Notes: a model not told the origin generated them from the letters alone. DNA of 64,000 bases from Prado023 sp963818445 (GCA_963818445.1 CAWFSG010000017.1:372001-436000); one strand, 5' to 3'. Shown: positions 39,462 to 48,100, numbered from the stretch's first letter. Numbers and translations are program-made.

Positions 39462-40328
39462 TCAGGCCTCCAGGGCCTCGATCGCCTCGTGGATCGCCAG
39501 CGTGCGCTCGGCGGAGGCGACGTGCAGGTTCTCGATCATCCGGCCGTTGTAGGTGACCACGCCCGACCCGCGCCCGGCCTCCCACGCGGCCAGGATCCCG
39601 CGGGCGTCCTCGACGGCCTTCGCCGACGGGGCGAACGCCTCGTTGGCCGGCTCGACCTGACCGGGGTGGATCAGTGTCTTGCCGTCGAAGCCCATCTCCC
39701 GGCCCTGGGCGCACTCGGCGGCGAACCCCTCGGCGTTCTTCACGTCGTTGTAGACGCCGTCGATGATGACCTTGCCCGTGGCGCGGGCGGCGAGCAGCGC
39801 GAGCCCGAGGCCGGTCAGCAGCGGCTGGCGCCCGGGGACGTGCTCGGCGTACAGCTCCTTGGCCAGGTCGTTGGTGCCCATGACCAGCACCGACAGCCGG
39901 TCGGAGGCCGCGGCGATCGCCCGCGCGTCCAGCATCGCGACCGGCGTCTCGACCATCGCCCACAGCGTCGTGCGCTCGGGCGCCCCGTGCTTCTCCATGG
40001 CGGCGACGAGCGCGCGGACGGCGTCGGCGGAGTCCACCTTCGGCACCACGATCGCGTCCGGCCCGGCGGCGCACGCCGCGGCCATGTCCGCCTCGTGCCA
40101 CTCGGTGTCGGCCCCGTTGATCCGGATGGTCAGCTCGCGCCGGCCGTACTCACCGGACTGCACCGCGGCGCACGCGGCTTCGCGCGCGGCCGGCTTGGCG
40201 TCGGGTGCGACGGCGTCCTCGAGGTCGAGGATCAGCCCGTCGCAGGGGATCGTCTTGGCCTTCTCCAGCGCGCGCTCGTTCGACGAGGGCATGTAGAGGA
40301 CCGAGCGGCGCGGCCGGAACGTGCTCAT
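39462..40328 (-). CDS. HpcH/HpaI aldolase / CitE-like lyase (shorter paralogue)
   Basis: A 288-residue TIM-barrel enzyme of the CitE-like family, acting on CoA thioesters such as malyl-CoA or citramalyl-CoA. It has RSVLYMPSSNERALEKA at the start, the acidic Mg2+ ligand motif LDLEDAV, the Arg of TIRINGADT, VETP for the second acidic ligand, and GMFDGKTLIHPGQV-like DGKTLIHPGQVEP near the end. ATG at 40328 overlaps the stop of the longer upstream paralogue by four bases (ATGA), so the two lyases are co-translated. Possible (3S)-malyl-CoA thioesterase or citramalyl-CoA lyase; not resolvable here. Confidence 0.88.
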   Translation of the reverse strand: MSTFRPRRSVLYMPSSNERALEKAKTIPCDGLILDLEDAVAPDAKPAAREAACAAVQSGEYGRRELTIRINGADTEWHEADMAAACAAGPDAIVVPKVDSADAVRALVAAMEKHGAPERTTLWAMVETPVAMLDARAIAAASDRLSVLVMGTNDLAKELYAEHVPGRQPLLTGLGLALLAARATGKVIIDGVYNDVKNAEGFAAECAQGREMGFDGKTLIHPGQVEPANEAFAPSAKAVEDARGILAAWEAGRGSGVVTYNGRMIENLHVASAERTLAIHEAIEALEA

Positions 40329-41398
40329 GGCGACACCTCGATCGCGTCGTAGGCGGCGCGCAACTCGGGGTCGATCTCCGCGAGCTGCTCGGCGAGCTTC
40401 ACCATCACCAGGCACTGCTTCAGCGAGGCGTCGTCCTCCATCTTGCCGTCGAGCATCACCGCACCCGTCCCGTCGCCCATCGCCTCGACCACGCGGCGTG
40501 CGTGCGTGATGTCGGCCACGCTCGGGGCGAACACCCGGTTGGCGATCGCGATCTGCTTCGGGTGCAGCGTCCAGGTGCCCACGCAGCCGAGCAGGAACGC
40601 GTTGCGGAACTGGTCCTCGCAGGCCACCACGTCGGTGATGTCGCCGAACGGGCCGTAGTACGGGTAGATGCCGTACGCCGCGCACGCGTCGACCATCCGC
40701 GCGATCGTGTAGTGCCAGAGGTCCTGCTGGAAGATCGCCCGCGGACCCTCGATGTCGCCGTCAACGGCGTCGGCCCGGACCAGGTAGCCCGGGTGCCCGC
40801 CGCCCACGCGCGTGGTCTTCATCCGCCGGTCGGCGGCCAGGTCGGCCGGGCCCAGGGACAGGCCCTGCATCCGCGGTGACGCCCCGCAGATCTCCTCGAC
40901 GCTCGCGACCCCGCGCGCGGTCTCGAGGATCGCGTGGATCAGGATCGGGCGGGTCAGCCCGGCCTTCGCCTCGAGCTGGGCCAGCAGCCGGTCGACGTAG
41001 TGGATGTCCTCGGCGCCCTGCACCTTCGGCACCATGATCACGTCGAGCTTGTGCCCGATGGCGGGCACGAGCCGGGTCAGGTCGTCGAGCACCCACGGGC
41101 TGTCCAGGGAGTTGATCCGCGTCCACAGCTGGGTCGGGCCGAAGTCGGTCTCCTGCGCGATGCGCACCAGGCCCTCGCGGGCGTCGAGCTTCTTGTCGGC
41201 CTTGACGGCGTCCTCGAGGTTGCCGAGCAGGACGTCGACGGTGCCCACCATCGCCGGCACCTTGGCGGCCATCTTCTCGTTGCTCGGGTCGAAGAAGTGG
41301 ATCGCGCGCGAGGGGCGCGCCGGGATCTCGGTCAGTGGCGTCGGGGCGCCGACGGCCAGCGGTCGGAAGAAGTCCCTGGGGCTCTTGGTTGTGGGCAT
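40325..41398 (-). CDS. L-malyl-CoA/beta-methylmalyl-CoA lyase-like protein
   Basis: A 357-residue CitE-like lyase. The acidic motif LGNLEDAV, Arg in WTRINSLDSPW, MVPKVQGAEDI, ETARGVASVEEI and the C-terminal GTWTLHPKQIAIAN segment are present. It is longer than CitE and comparable with Mcl-type malyl-CoA lyases, which cleave or form malyl-CoA and beta-methylmalyl-CoA with glyoxylate. Operon with the shorter paralogue downstream. With the acyl-CoA dehydrogenase at 42564 this hints at glyoxylate or C2/propionyl-CoA assimilation, though crotonyl-CoA carboxylase/reductase is not in the window. Confidence 0.85.
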   Translation of the reverse strand: MPTTKSPRDFFRPLAVGAPTPLTEIPARPSRAIHFFDPSNEKMAAKVPAMVGTVDVLLGNLEDAVKADKKLDAREGLVRIAQETDFGPTQLWTRINSLDSPWVLDDLTRLVPAIGHKLDVIMVPKVQGAEDIHYVDRLLAQLEAKAGLTRPILIHAILETARGVASVEEICGASPRMQGLSLGPADLAADRRMKTTRVGGGHPGYLVRADAVDGDIEGPRAIFQQDLWHYTIARMVDACAAYGIYPYYGPFGDITDVVACEDQFRNAFLLGCVGTWTLHPKQIAIANRVFAPSVADITHARRVVEAMGDGTGAVMLDGKMEDDASLKQCLVMVKLAEQLAEIDPELRAAYDAIEVSP

Positions 41399-41457
41399 AC
41401 TCGGACGTTAGCAAGCGCCGATCCCACGGCGTTTCCGGGGTGGCCGATGGGGCGGGA

Positions 41458-42405
41458 TCAGGCGTCGTTCCAGTGGTCCTCGTCGGGGATCGCCACGCCG
41501 CCCGGGGGCTGGTCGTCCCACGCCCGCGGGTCCTCGATGGGTTCCAGATGCGTGGTGATGACGGTGTCGGGCAGGACGTGGCGGATCTCCTCCTCGACCG
41601 TCTCCAGGAGGTCGTGCCCCTGGTCCACGGTCCACGCCCCGGGGACGAGCACGTGCATCGAGACGAATCGCTGGCGCCCGGACTCCCGGGTCTGCAGCGC
41701 GTGGAACCGCACCTTCTCGGTCTGGTGGCGCTGGAGGACTTCGACGATCAGGGCGTTCTCGTCCTCGGGCAGGGAGGCGTCGAGCAGGCCCATCGCGGAG
41801 CTGCCGATCAGCTTCAGGCCCGCGAACACGATGTTCAGCGCGACGGCCATGGCGATCAGCGGGTCCAGGCGCAGCCAGCCGGTCGCGCCGACCAGCAGCA
41901 CGGCCACGATGACCCCGCCGGAGGTCCACACGTCGGTCATGAGGTGCTTGGAGTCCGCCTGCAGCACGATCGAGCGGTGCTTGAGCCCGGCGCGCATGAG
42001 GATGGTGGCGACGACGAAGTTCAGCACCGTGGCGATGCCCGAGACCACCAGGCCGACGCCGAGGTCCTCCAGCGGCTGGGGATCGAGGAAGCGGGGGATG
42101 GCGGTGAACATGATCAGCCCCGCGGCGATCAGGATCATCAGGCCCTCGAACAGGGCCGAGAAGTACTCCGCCTTGCTCAGGCCGAAGTGGTGCCGCTCAT
42201 CCCCGGGCCGCGCGGCGGCCTTCAGGGCCACCAGCGCGACGACGGCGGCGACGATGTTGACCGTGGACTCGAGTGCATCGGAGAGCAGGCCCACCGAGTC
42301 GGTGAGGAAGTAGGCGTACAGCTTGAGGCCGAACACCACGATCCCGGTTCCGATCGACAACCACGCGAACCGGGAGAGATCCTCCTGACCATCATGCACG
42401 GGCAC
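41458..42405 (-). CDS. Cation diffusion facilitator family transporter
   Basis: A 315-residue proton-coupled divalent metal exporter (Zn/Co/Fe/Mn). Six membrane helices occupy about 12-215, with metal-site motifs DSVGLLSDALES in helix 2 and KHLMTDVWTS in helix 5. The C-terminal cytoplasmic domain (about 220-300) has the usual beta-alpha-beta-beta fold with HVLVPG and HLEP. Metal cannot be assigned. Start is GTG at 42405; GTG at 42399 has better spacing from AGGA and would be two residues shorter. It is divergent from the acyl-CoA dehydrogenase gene, 158 bases apart. Confidence 0.92.
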   Translation of the reverse strand: MPVHDGQEDLSRFAWLSIGTGIVVFGLKLYAYFLTDSVGLLSDALESTVNIVAAVVALVALKAAARPGDERHHFGLSKAEYFSALFEGLMILIAAGLIMFTAIPRFLDPQPLEDLGVGLVVSGIATVLNFVVATILMRAGLKHRSIVLQADSKHLMTDVWTSGGVIVAVLLVGATGWLRLDPLIAMAVALNIVFAGLKLIGSSAMGLLDASLPEDENALIVEVLQRHQTEKVRFHALQTRESGRQRFVSMHVLVPGAWTVDQGHDLLETVEEEIRHVLPDTVITTHLEPIEDPRAWDDQPPGGVAIPDEDHWNDA

Positions 42406-42563
42406 ATCCTGTCACTGTGGGCGCGGCGCACTCGTGGTGACACGGGGCTGCCGATCAGGGGCGCGGCCGCACCCCCTGCGCGCCAGTGGCCCCGGCGTGC
42501 GGATCGCCCATGGCGCGGGGGATACTGGCCGGTAACAAAGCACCCGTCGATCGAGGAGGAACC

Positions 42564-43769
42564 ATGCCACGCCTGGCGCAGACTGAGGGCCTGACCGAGG
42601 TGCAGGAGGAGATCCTCGCCGCGGTGCGGGAGTTCGTGGACAACGAGATCATCCCCGTCGCCCAGGATCTCGAGCACGCGGACGAGTACCCGACCGCGAT
42701 CGTCGAGGGCATGAAGGAGATGGGGATCTTCGGCCTGATGATCCCCGAGGAGTACGGCGGCCTGGGCGAGTCGATGCTGACCTACGCCCTGTGCGTCGAG
42801 GAGATCGCGCGCGGCTGGATGAGCGTCAGCGGCGTCGTCAACACCCACTTCATCGTCGCGTACATGATCATGCAGCACGGCACCGACGAGCAGAAGGCCA
42901 AGTACCTGCCGCGGATGGCCACCGGCGAGGTGCGCGGGGCGTTCTCGATGTCCGAGCCGCACTGCGGGTCCGACGTCGCGGCGATCACCTCGAAGGCCGT
43001 GCCGAACGCGGACGGCGGCTACACGCTCACCGGCCAGAAGATGTGGCTGACCAACGGCGGCTCGTCCACCCTCGTCGCGGTCCTGGTCCGCACCGACACC
43101 GACGCCGACGAGGGCGCGAGCGTCTACAAGAAGATGTCGACGTTCCTCATCGAGAAGCCGGCCGGCTTCGGCGAGGTCCTGCCCGGGCTGACCATCCCGG
43201 GCAAGATCAACAAGATGGGCTACAAGGGCGTGGACACCACCGAGCTGATCATGGACGAGTTCCAGCTCGGCGCCGACGACCTGCTCGGCGGGACCCCCGG
43301 CAAGGGCTTCTACCAGATGATGGACGGCGTCGAGGTGGGCCGCGTGAACGTGGCCGCGCGCGCGTGCGGGCTGTCGGCGCGGGCGTTCGAGCTGGGCGTC
43401 GAGTACGCCCAGCAGCGCCACACGTTCGGCAAGGCCATCGCCGAGCACCAGGCCGTGTCGTTCCGGCTGGCCGACATGGCCGTCAAGGTCGAGGCCGCCC
43501 ACCAGATGATGGTGCGCGCCGCACGCAAGAAGGACTCCGGCGAGCGCAACGACCTCGAGGCGGGCATGGCCAAGTACCTGGCCTCGGAGTACTGCAAGGA
43601 GGTCGTCGAGGACTCGTTCCGGATCCACGGCGGCTACGGCTACGCCAAGGAGTACGAGATCGAGCGGCTCTACCGCGAGGCCCCGATGCTGCTCATCGGC
43701 GAGGGCACGGCCGACATCCAGCGGATGATCATCGCCCGCCGAGTCCTGGAGGACTACAAGCTGCGCTGA
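42564..43769 (+). CDS. Acyl-CoA dehydrogenase
   Basis: A 401-residue FAD flavoenzyme that introduces an alpha,beta double bond into an acyl-CoA. Family blocks: GLMIPEEYGGLGES, FSMSEPHCGSDVAAI (FAD binding), GQKMWLTNGG, QQRHTFGKAIAEHQ and the C-terminal IHGGYGYAKEYEIERLYREAP followed by LIGEGTADIQRMIIAR; the Glu of YREAP/GEGT region is the likely catalytic base. ATG at 42564 is preceded by GAGGAGGA. The substrate is not inferable; neighbouring malyl-CoA lyase-like genes suggest a short branched acyl-CoA. Two long hairpins lie downstream. Confidence 0.93.
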   Translation: MPRLAQTEGLTEVQEEILAAVREFVDNEIIPVAQDLEHADEYPTAIVEGMKEMGIFGLMIPEEYGGLGESMLTYALCVEEIARGWMSVSGVVNTHFIVAYMIMQHGTDEQKAKYLPRMATGEVRGAFSMSEPHCGSDVAAITSKAVPNADGGYTLTGQKMWLTNGGSSTLVAVLVRTDTDADEGASVYKKMSTFLIEKPAGFGEVLPGLTIPGKINKMGYKGVDTTELIMDEFQLGADDLLGGTPGKGFYQMMDGVEVGRVNVAARACGLSARAFELGVEYAQQRHTFGKAIAEHQAVSFRLADMAVKVEAAHQMMVRAARKKDSGERNDLEAGMAKYLASEYCKEVVEDSFRIHGGYGYAKEYEIERLYREAPMLLIGEGTADIQRMIIARRVLEDYKLR

Positions 43770-43813
43770 ACGGCGCGCCGCCGGTGGGCGCCCAGCCCGC
43801 GGCCGAGCGATTG

Positions 43814-43854
43814 TGCTGACGATTCCGACGTTCTCAGCGTCCGAATCGTCAGCA
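43814..43854. terminator. Long hairpin downstream of the acyl-CoA dehydrogenase gene
   Basis: TGCTGACGATTC at 43814-43825 pairs perfectly with GAATCGTCAGCA at 43843-43854; the stem continues through GACG/CGTC after one mismatch to a short loop. It starts 44 bases after the stop. No T-run, so either a factor-independent stem of the GC-rich type or an intergenic palindrome. Confidence 0.65.
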
Positions 43855-43891
43855 GAATCAGCGGTTGCCAGTGGCCGGGCACTCTGTATCC

Positions 43892-43960
43892 GGCAGAGCC
43901 CGGCACCTGCCGTTCGAGGGCAGTTCCCATAGCCTCTCCCGTCTGGTGCCGGGCTCTGCC
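43892..43960. repeat. Perfect 16-bp inverted repeat upstream of the DUF2332 gene
   Basis: GGCAGAGCCCGGCACC at 43892-43907 is the exact reverse complement of 43945-43960. The 37-base interior contains its own small hairpin (CTGCC/GGCAG). The whole element lies 100 bases before the DUF2332 start and could be a structured leader or a second palindromic element. Confidence 0.7.
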
Positions 43961-44060
43961 TTGCTCCTGATCGGGGAACATCCCGCGCAACGAATCCGAT
44001 CGTGGGGCATCATTCCCCGGGGCACGCACCGGGTGGTGCCGTAGCGGAGGGGATGCACGG

Positions 44061-45161
44061 ATGACGCTGCTGTACGACGTGATCCACGGGGATGAGGCCG
44101 TCACGCTCGACGAGGCGCTGACCACCCAGGCGCAGGCCTGCCTCGAACTCGGCTCGCCGTTGTCGCACGACGTGCTGATCGCGTTGCGCGGGGCGAGCGC
44201 CCCGGGCGGCGAGCTCGCGGACTTCATGGCCGATCACCGTTCCGTGCGCGGCGGTGACCTGATCGGGCTGCGCCTGCTGGCCGCCGCCCACCGGCTCGTG
44301 CTCTCACGCCAGGCGCCGGGGCTGGCCATCTACTACCCGACGGTCGGCGGTACGGCGCCGCAGGACGATGCTGCGCGAGAGGCCCTGGGTGCCGCGGTCG
44401 TCGCGGCGTTCCTGGCCCATCCCGATGTGGTGAACCGGTCGCTGGCCCATATCCCGCAGACCAACGAGACCGGCCGCGCGCAACCGCTGCGCGGGGCGCT
44501 GGCACGGGTGTCGGCCGCGCACGGCCAGCCCATCCGGCTGCACGAGCTGGCGGCCTCGGCCGGGCTCAACCTGCGCGCCGACGCGATGCCCTGGGCGCAC
44601 GTCCCGATGCCGACGCCGGTGAGGATCGCCGAGCGGTCGGGCTGCGACCTGCGCCCGCTGGACGTCGACAAGGCCGAGGACCGCCTCACGCTGGCGGCCT
44701 ACGTCTGGGGTGATGACCTGCCGCGCTTCGAGCGGCTGCGCTCGGCGTTCACGCTCGCCCACCGGATCCCGGCCACCGTCCGGCCGATGAGCGCCGGGGA
44801 CTACCTGGCCATGCTGGCCCACGCCGAGCAGGTGCCCGGGCAGACGCTGGTGATCTGGCACTCGGCGACCTGGTTCTACCTCGACCGGTCGGCGCGCGTG
44901 GAGATCCGTTCGGGGATCCGCAAGCTGGCCAACCGCGCGACGCCCTCGACCCCGGTCGTCCACGTGTCGTGGGAGTGGAAGCGCGAGTCGCCGGACCCGG
45001 CGATGTCCTACGCGCTGGTCGGCCGGTCGTGGCCGGCGTCGGGGGCGTGGGCCCCGTGGCGTCCGGGGACGGCGGTCCAGCTGGGATCCGGGTCCGCCCA
45101 TGGGATGCCGATGCGCTGGACCGAGCCCAAGCCGTTGCCCAGCGACCCCCTGGAGTTCTGA
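44061..45161 (+). CDS. DUF2332 family protein
   Basis: A 366-residue cytoplasmic protein matching DUF2332 (PF10094), an actinobacterial and proteobacterial family of unknown function. Characteristic stretches are YYPTVGG near residue 95, the HPDVVNRSLAHIPQTNETGR region, HELAASAGLNLRAD near 165, and a C-terminal VIWHSATWFYL and HVSWEWKRE. ATG at 44061 with GGAGGGGA upstream. The LHELAASAGLNL pattern resembles a SAM-binding methyltransferase loop, but I do not see a complete motif set. Preceded by a strong hairpin element. Confidence 0.88.
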   Translation: MTLLYDVIHGDEAVTLDEALTTQAQACLELGSPLSHDVLIALRGASAPGGELADFMADHRSVRGGDLIGLRLLAAAHRLVLSRQAPGLAIYYPTVGGTAPQDDAAREALGAAVVAAFLAHPDVVNRSLAHIPQTNETGRAQPLRGALARVSAAHGQPIRLHELAASAGLNLRADAMPWAHVPMPTPVRIAERSGCDLRPLDVDKAEDRLTLAAYVWGDDLPRFERLRSAFTLAHRIPATVRPMSAGDYLAMLAHAEQVPGQTLVIWHSATWFYLDRSARVEIRSGIRKLANRATPSTPVVHVSWEWKRESPDPAMSYALVGRSWPASGAWAPWRPGTAVQLGSGSAHGMPMRWTEPKPLPSDPLEF

Positions 45162-45341
45162 GCCGCTCGGCGAGCCTGCGCCGATTGGTCCGGGTCTCCG
45201 ACTGACGGTGGTCGCAGATCCGGATGAATCCGAAGGCGCGCCACGCGATGGCGGATTGAGCGCTGCGGGAGGGTAGGCGGGGCGCTGGCGCGCGGGGGTG
45301 GGACTGCGGGATGGCGCGCGGGGCTGGGAGCGAGGTGCGCC

Positions 45342-45369
45342 GGGGTGGCGAGCGCGGGGTGGCGAGCGC
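45342..45369. repeat. Perfect 14-bp tandem repeat
   Basis: GGGGTGGCGAGCGC occurs at 45342-45355 and immediately again at 45356-45369, just beyond the 3' end of the HATPase gene in a G-rich stretch of about 100 bases. It has no obvious coding role. Confidence 0.6.
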
Positions 45370-45378
45370 GGGCCGGGG

Positions 45379-45771
45379 CTACTTCCGGGGGGCTGTGCCC
45401 GTCGGCATCGGCAGGTCGAGCCAGACGACCTTGACGTGGCCGCGGGCGCGCCATCCCCAGCGCGCCGACATCTTGTCGATGATCTCCATGCCGCGACCGC
45501 CCTCGTCGTCGGCGTCCGCGGCGCGGCGCTCGGGGCTGCAATCGACCGAGGAGTCCCCGACCTCGAGGCGCAGGAAGCCGTCGCGGACGTAGGCGCGGAC
45601 GTCGATGGGCCCTGACGCGTGGCGCACGGCGTTGGTCACGAGCTCGGAGGCGAGCAGCTGCGCGTCGTCGGTGAGCTGTGAGAGCTGGGCCTTGGACAGG
45701 AACCGCGCGATGGCGATCCGAGCCTCCCGGGGGGCCATCAACGTGTTCGGGAGGATCTCGTGCAGGGCCAT
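45379..45771 (-). CDS. HATPase (RsbW/anti-sigma-type) ATP-binding regulatory protein
   Basis: A 130-residue single-domain GHKL kinase-like protein, as in RsbW/SpoIIAB-type anti-sigma factors. The N-box is ELVTNAVRHASG (about 46-57), followed by VEVGDSS for the G1 region and DEGGRGMEIIDKMSARWGW for G2. It likely binds ATP and a partner sigma factor or anti-anti-sigma factor; no partner gene is adjacent. ATG at 45771 begins the family N-terminus; a longer frame from a TTG at 45822 lacks support. Confidence 0.87.
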   Translation of the reverse strand: MALHEILPNTLMAPREARIAIARFLSKAQLSQLTDDAQLLASELVTNAVRHASGPIDVRAYVRDGFLRLEVGDSSVDCSPERRAADADDEGGRGMEIIDKMSARWGWRARGHVKVVWLDLPMPTGTAPRK

Positions 45772-45860
45772 GGGGCAGGCATACCCATATGTGGATGGAT
45801 CCACACCGCCGATCCGGGGCAATTTCCCACGAGTTGGCCGGTTGTGGCCGGTTGCCAGCC

Positions 45861-45903
45861 GTGTGAACGGAATCGACCATCGGATGGTCGGAATCGTTCA
45901 CAC
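45861..45903. repeat. 43-bp palindromic repeat, copy C
   Basis: Copy C is the most symmetrical: 9-base outer arms GTGTGAACG/CGTTCACAC, GAAT on both sides, and 8-base inner arms CGACCATC/GATGGTCG around a single central base. It lies between the 5' end of the HATPase gene and the 3' end of the hydrolase gene. Confidence 0.85.
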
Positions 45904-45940
45904 GGATGCCGACTGCCGGGGCGTGGCCCGGCGGATGGCC

Positions 45941-46910
45941 CTACTCGGCGCTCGCCTCCTCGGCGCGACTGGCCGCGGCGCTGCCGAAGACGTCGTTGAG
46001 CACCGTTGCGGTCAGGTGCGGGTCCTCGGTGGCGGGGTTGTGCCCGAGGCCGGGAAGGGTGTGCCACGGCACCCGCAGGCGCTCGGCCATGTGCTCCTGG
46101 ACGGCCGGCGACCAGGCGTCGTCGATCTCGCCGGTGACCACGGCCGCGGGCAGCATCGCGGCATCCAGCGCCGCAGCCGACCTGCTCGGTGAGGTCGGGG
46201 GCGGTCATCAGGATCTCGGCGCAGTCCGACAGGGCCGCCGGGTCGTTGGTGATGAAGCGCCGGGCGCAGAAGTCGGCGACCTCCTGGCTGGGCGGGTCCC
46301 AGCCGCCGGCCCGGTCCATCGCCTCCTTGGCGGCCCAGACGACCTCGATCGGCGCACTGGCCAGGGCGGCCTCGAGCTGCAGCAGGGAGGTGTGCCCGTG
46401 GGCGGGTATCGAAGCGGGGCCGCTGCTCATGGCGGTCCACGAGGCCAGGCGCTCCGGCTCGGACAGGACCAGCTCGCGGGTCACCAGGCCGCCCATCGAG
46501 TGCCCGACGAGGTGCACGCGCCGGCCCGGGGCGAACCACTGAGCGACCGCCGCCACCGAGTCGGCCAAGGTGCGCAGGGTGTGGCTTCCGCGCGGCCCGA
46601 GCGCGGGTGCGCCGCCCTGCCCGGGCAGGTCCATCGCCGCCACGCGCCACCCGAACGCCGCCAGCGGCTCGAGGATCGCGATGAAGTCCTCCTTCGATCC
46701 GGTGAACCCGGGGACGAGCAGGACATCGCCGCGCGCGGCCCGCGCGCCGGTGGCGTCAGCCCCGCCCCGCCCTCCCGCGCGCCCCCCAGTCACATCCGCA
46801 CCACCTGCCACATCCGTGCGCGCCTCGGCGACCAGGACCGGCAGGGGAGCGTCCGGGGGCGCGAAAAGTCCGACGCCGTCGGGCATGTTGATGAAGGGCG
46901 GTGTGCTCAT
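45941..46910 (-). CDS. Alpha/beta hydrolase (one frameshift)
   Basis: A 322-residue hydrolase when repaired. The nucleophile elbow GHSMGG is in the central part, the family start of the fold is DVLLVPGFTGSKEDF, and the cap region follows. The first frame loses meaning after DLTEQV. Removing one G near 46176-46181 continues as AAALDAAMLPAAVVTGEIDDAW (acid residue) and GLGHNPATEDP (catalytic His) to the TAG at 45941. The interval 45941-46910 is a multiple of three plus one, as expected for one inserted base. Substrate unknown. Divergent from parA, 45 bases apart. Confidence 0.85.
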
Positions 46911-46955
46911 GCTGTGCACAATAGGGGGAAGTTGCCGACGAAGCAGGGGCCGGGT

Positions 46956-47750
46956 ATGACACGAATCATCGCCATCGCCAACCAGAAGGGTGGCGTGGCC
47001 AAGACCACGACCGTCGCTTCGATTGGTGCCGCGCTCGCCGAGATGGGCCAGAGGGTGCTGGTGGTCGACCTCGACCCGCAGGCGTGCCTCACGTTCTCCC
47101 TCGGCCTGGACCCCGAGACGCTCGAGTTCTCGATGCACGACGTCCTGCTCGGGCGGATCAGCGCCTCGATGGCGGTGATCAAGACCGACGAGGACATGCA
47201 CCTGCTGCCCGCATCGATCGACCTGGCCGGCACGGAGGCGCAGCTGCTCACGCGCACGGGGCGCGAGTTCTCGCTGCGCACCGCGCTGGACGACATCGGC
47301 GGCGAGTACGACACGATCCTGCTGGACTGCTCGCCGTCGCTGGGCGTGCTGACGATCAACGCGCTCACCGCCGCGAACGAGGTCCTGATCCCGCTGCAGT
47401 GCGAGACGCTGTCGCACCGGGGCGTCGGGCAGCTGCTCGACACGATCGCCGACGTGCGGCGCATCACCAACCGCGACCTGGTCGTGCTCGGGGTGCTGCC
47501 CACCCTGTTCGACTCGCGAACCAACCACTCGCGCGCCGTGCTGGCCGACATCAACGACCGCTACGGCCTGGACATCCTCGGCCCGGCCATCCCGCGCTCG
47601 ATCCGATTCGCCGAGGCGCCCGCCGCCGGGCGCTCGGTGCTGTCATCCGGGGGGCGGTTCCGCGGCGCGGAGGCCTACCGGCAACTCGCGCGCGGACTCG
47701 TGGACGGGACCGCCGCCTCGGCCCCGACGGCCCTGATGGGAGCCAGCTGA
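46956..47750 (+). CDS. Orphan ParA/Soj-type ATPase
   Basis: A 264-residue deviant-Walker ATPase. Walker A is KGGVAKTTT (11-19), with VVDLDPQACLTFSLG, switch LLDCSPSLGVLTINAL and the C-terminal GPAIPRSIRFAEAPAAGRSVL. No parB or parS is nearby, so this is not the chromosome partition pair; it corresponds by synteny to Rv3213c. It is followed directly by a small zinc-ribbon-like gene (overlap of one base), suggesting a paired function. GGGGC upstream of ATG at 46956 is a weak ribosome site. Confidence 0.92.
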   Translation: MTRIIAIANQKGGVAKTTTVASIGAALAEMGQRVLVVDLDPQACLTFSLGLDPETLEFSMHDVLLGRISASMAVIKTDEDMHLLPASIDLAGTEAQLLTRTGREFSLRTALDDIGGEYDTILLDCSPSLGVLTINALTAANEVLIPLQCETLSHRGVGQLLDTIADVRRITNRDLVVLGVLPTLFDSRTNHSRAVLADINDRYGLDILGPAIPRSIRFAEAPAAGRSVLSSGGRFRGAEAYRQLARGLVDGTAASAPTALMGAS

Positions 47751-48046
47751 TGAGCAACTCGACATTCGACCGCGTCCGTACCCGGGCCGTCGCCGACCCG
47801 AGCGTCGCCGGCGTGGACGTCCAGGGCAAGTCGGCCCTGTTCAGCCGCGACACGGTCAACCCGTCGCTGGGGTCCGTGGTCATCACGTGCTCGGACTGCC
47901 ACGTCGCGACGGTTGCCTCGTACGCCCGCGCGCTGCAGCTGGCGCTGCCGAGCGTGCACCTGCTCGTCGTCCGGCGGGACTACCCGTCGTGGATGCGCTG
48001 CCCCGCGTGCGACGAGCGCCACTGGGTGAAGGTCCGCTTCCACTGA
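47750..48046 (+). CDS. Small CxxC-CxxC zinc-ribbon-like protein paired with ParA
   Basis: A 98-residue protein with two cysteine pairs, CSDC near residue 46 and CPAC near residue 84, spaced as a zinc ribbon; RHWVKVRF follows. The N-terminus (about 1-40) is basic and ends in FSRDTVNPSLGSVV. The ATG overlaps the parA stop by one base (TGATG), so the two are translationally coupled. I do not recognise a named family; a small adaptor that ties ParA to another partner is a guess from context only. Confidence 0.78.
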   Translation: MSNSTFDRVRTRAVADPSVAGVDVQGKSALFSRDTVNPSLGSVVITCSDCHVATVASYARALQLALPSVHLLVVRRDYPSWMRCPACDERHWVKVRFH

Positions 48047-48100
48047 GCGCGCGCCGGTGCGCCGTCGGGCACCGGGGCCCGGTGCCGCCCCTCCGCCGAT

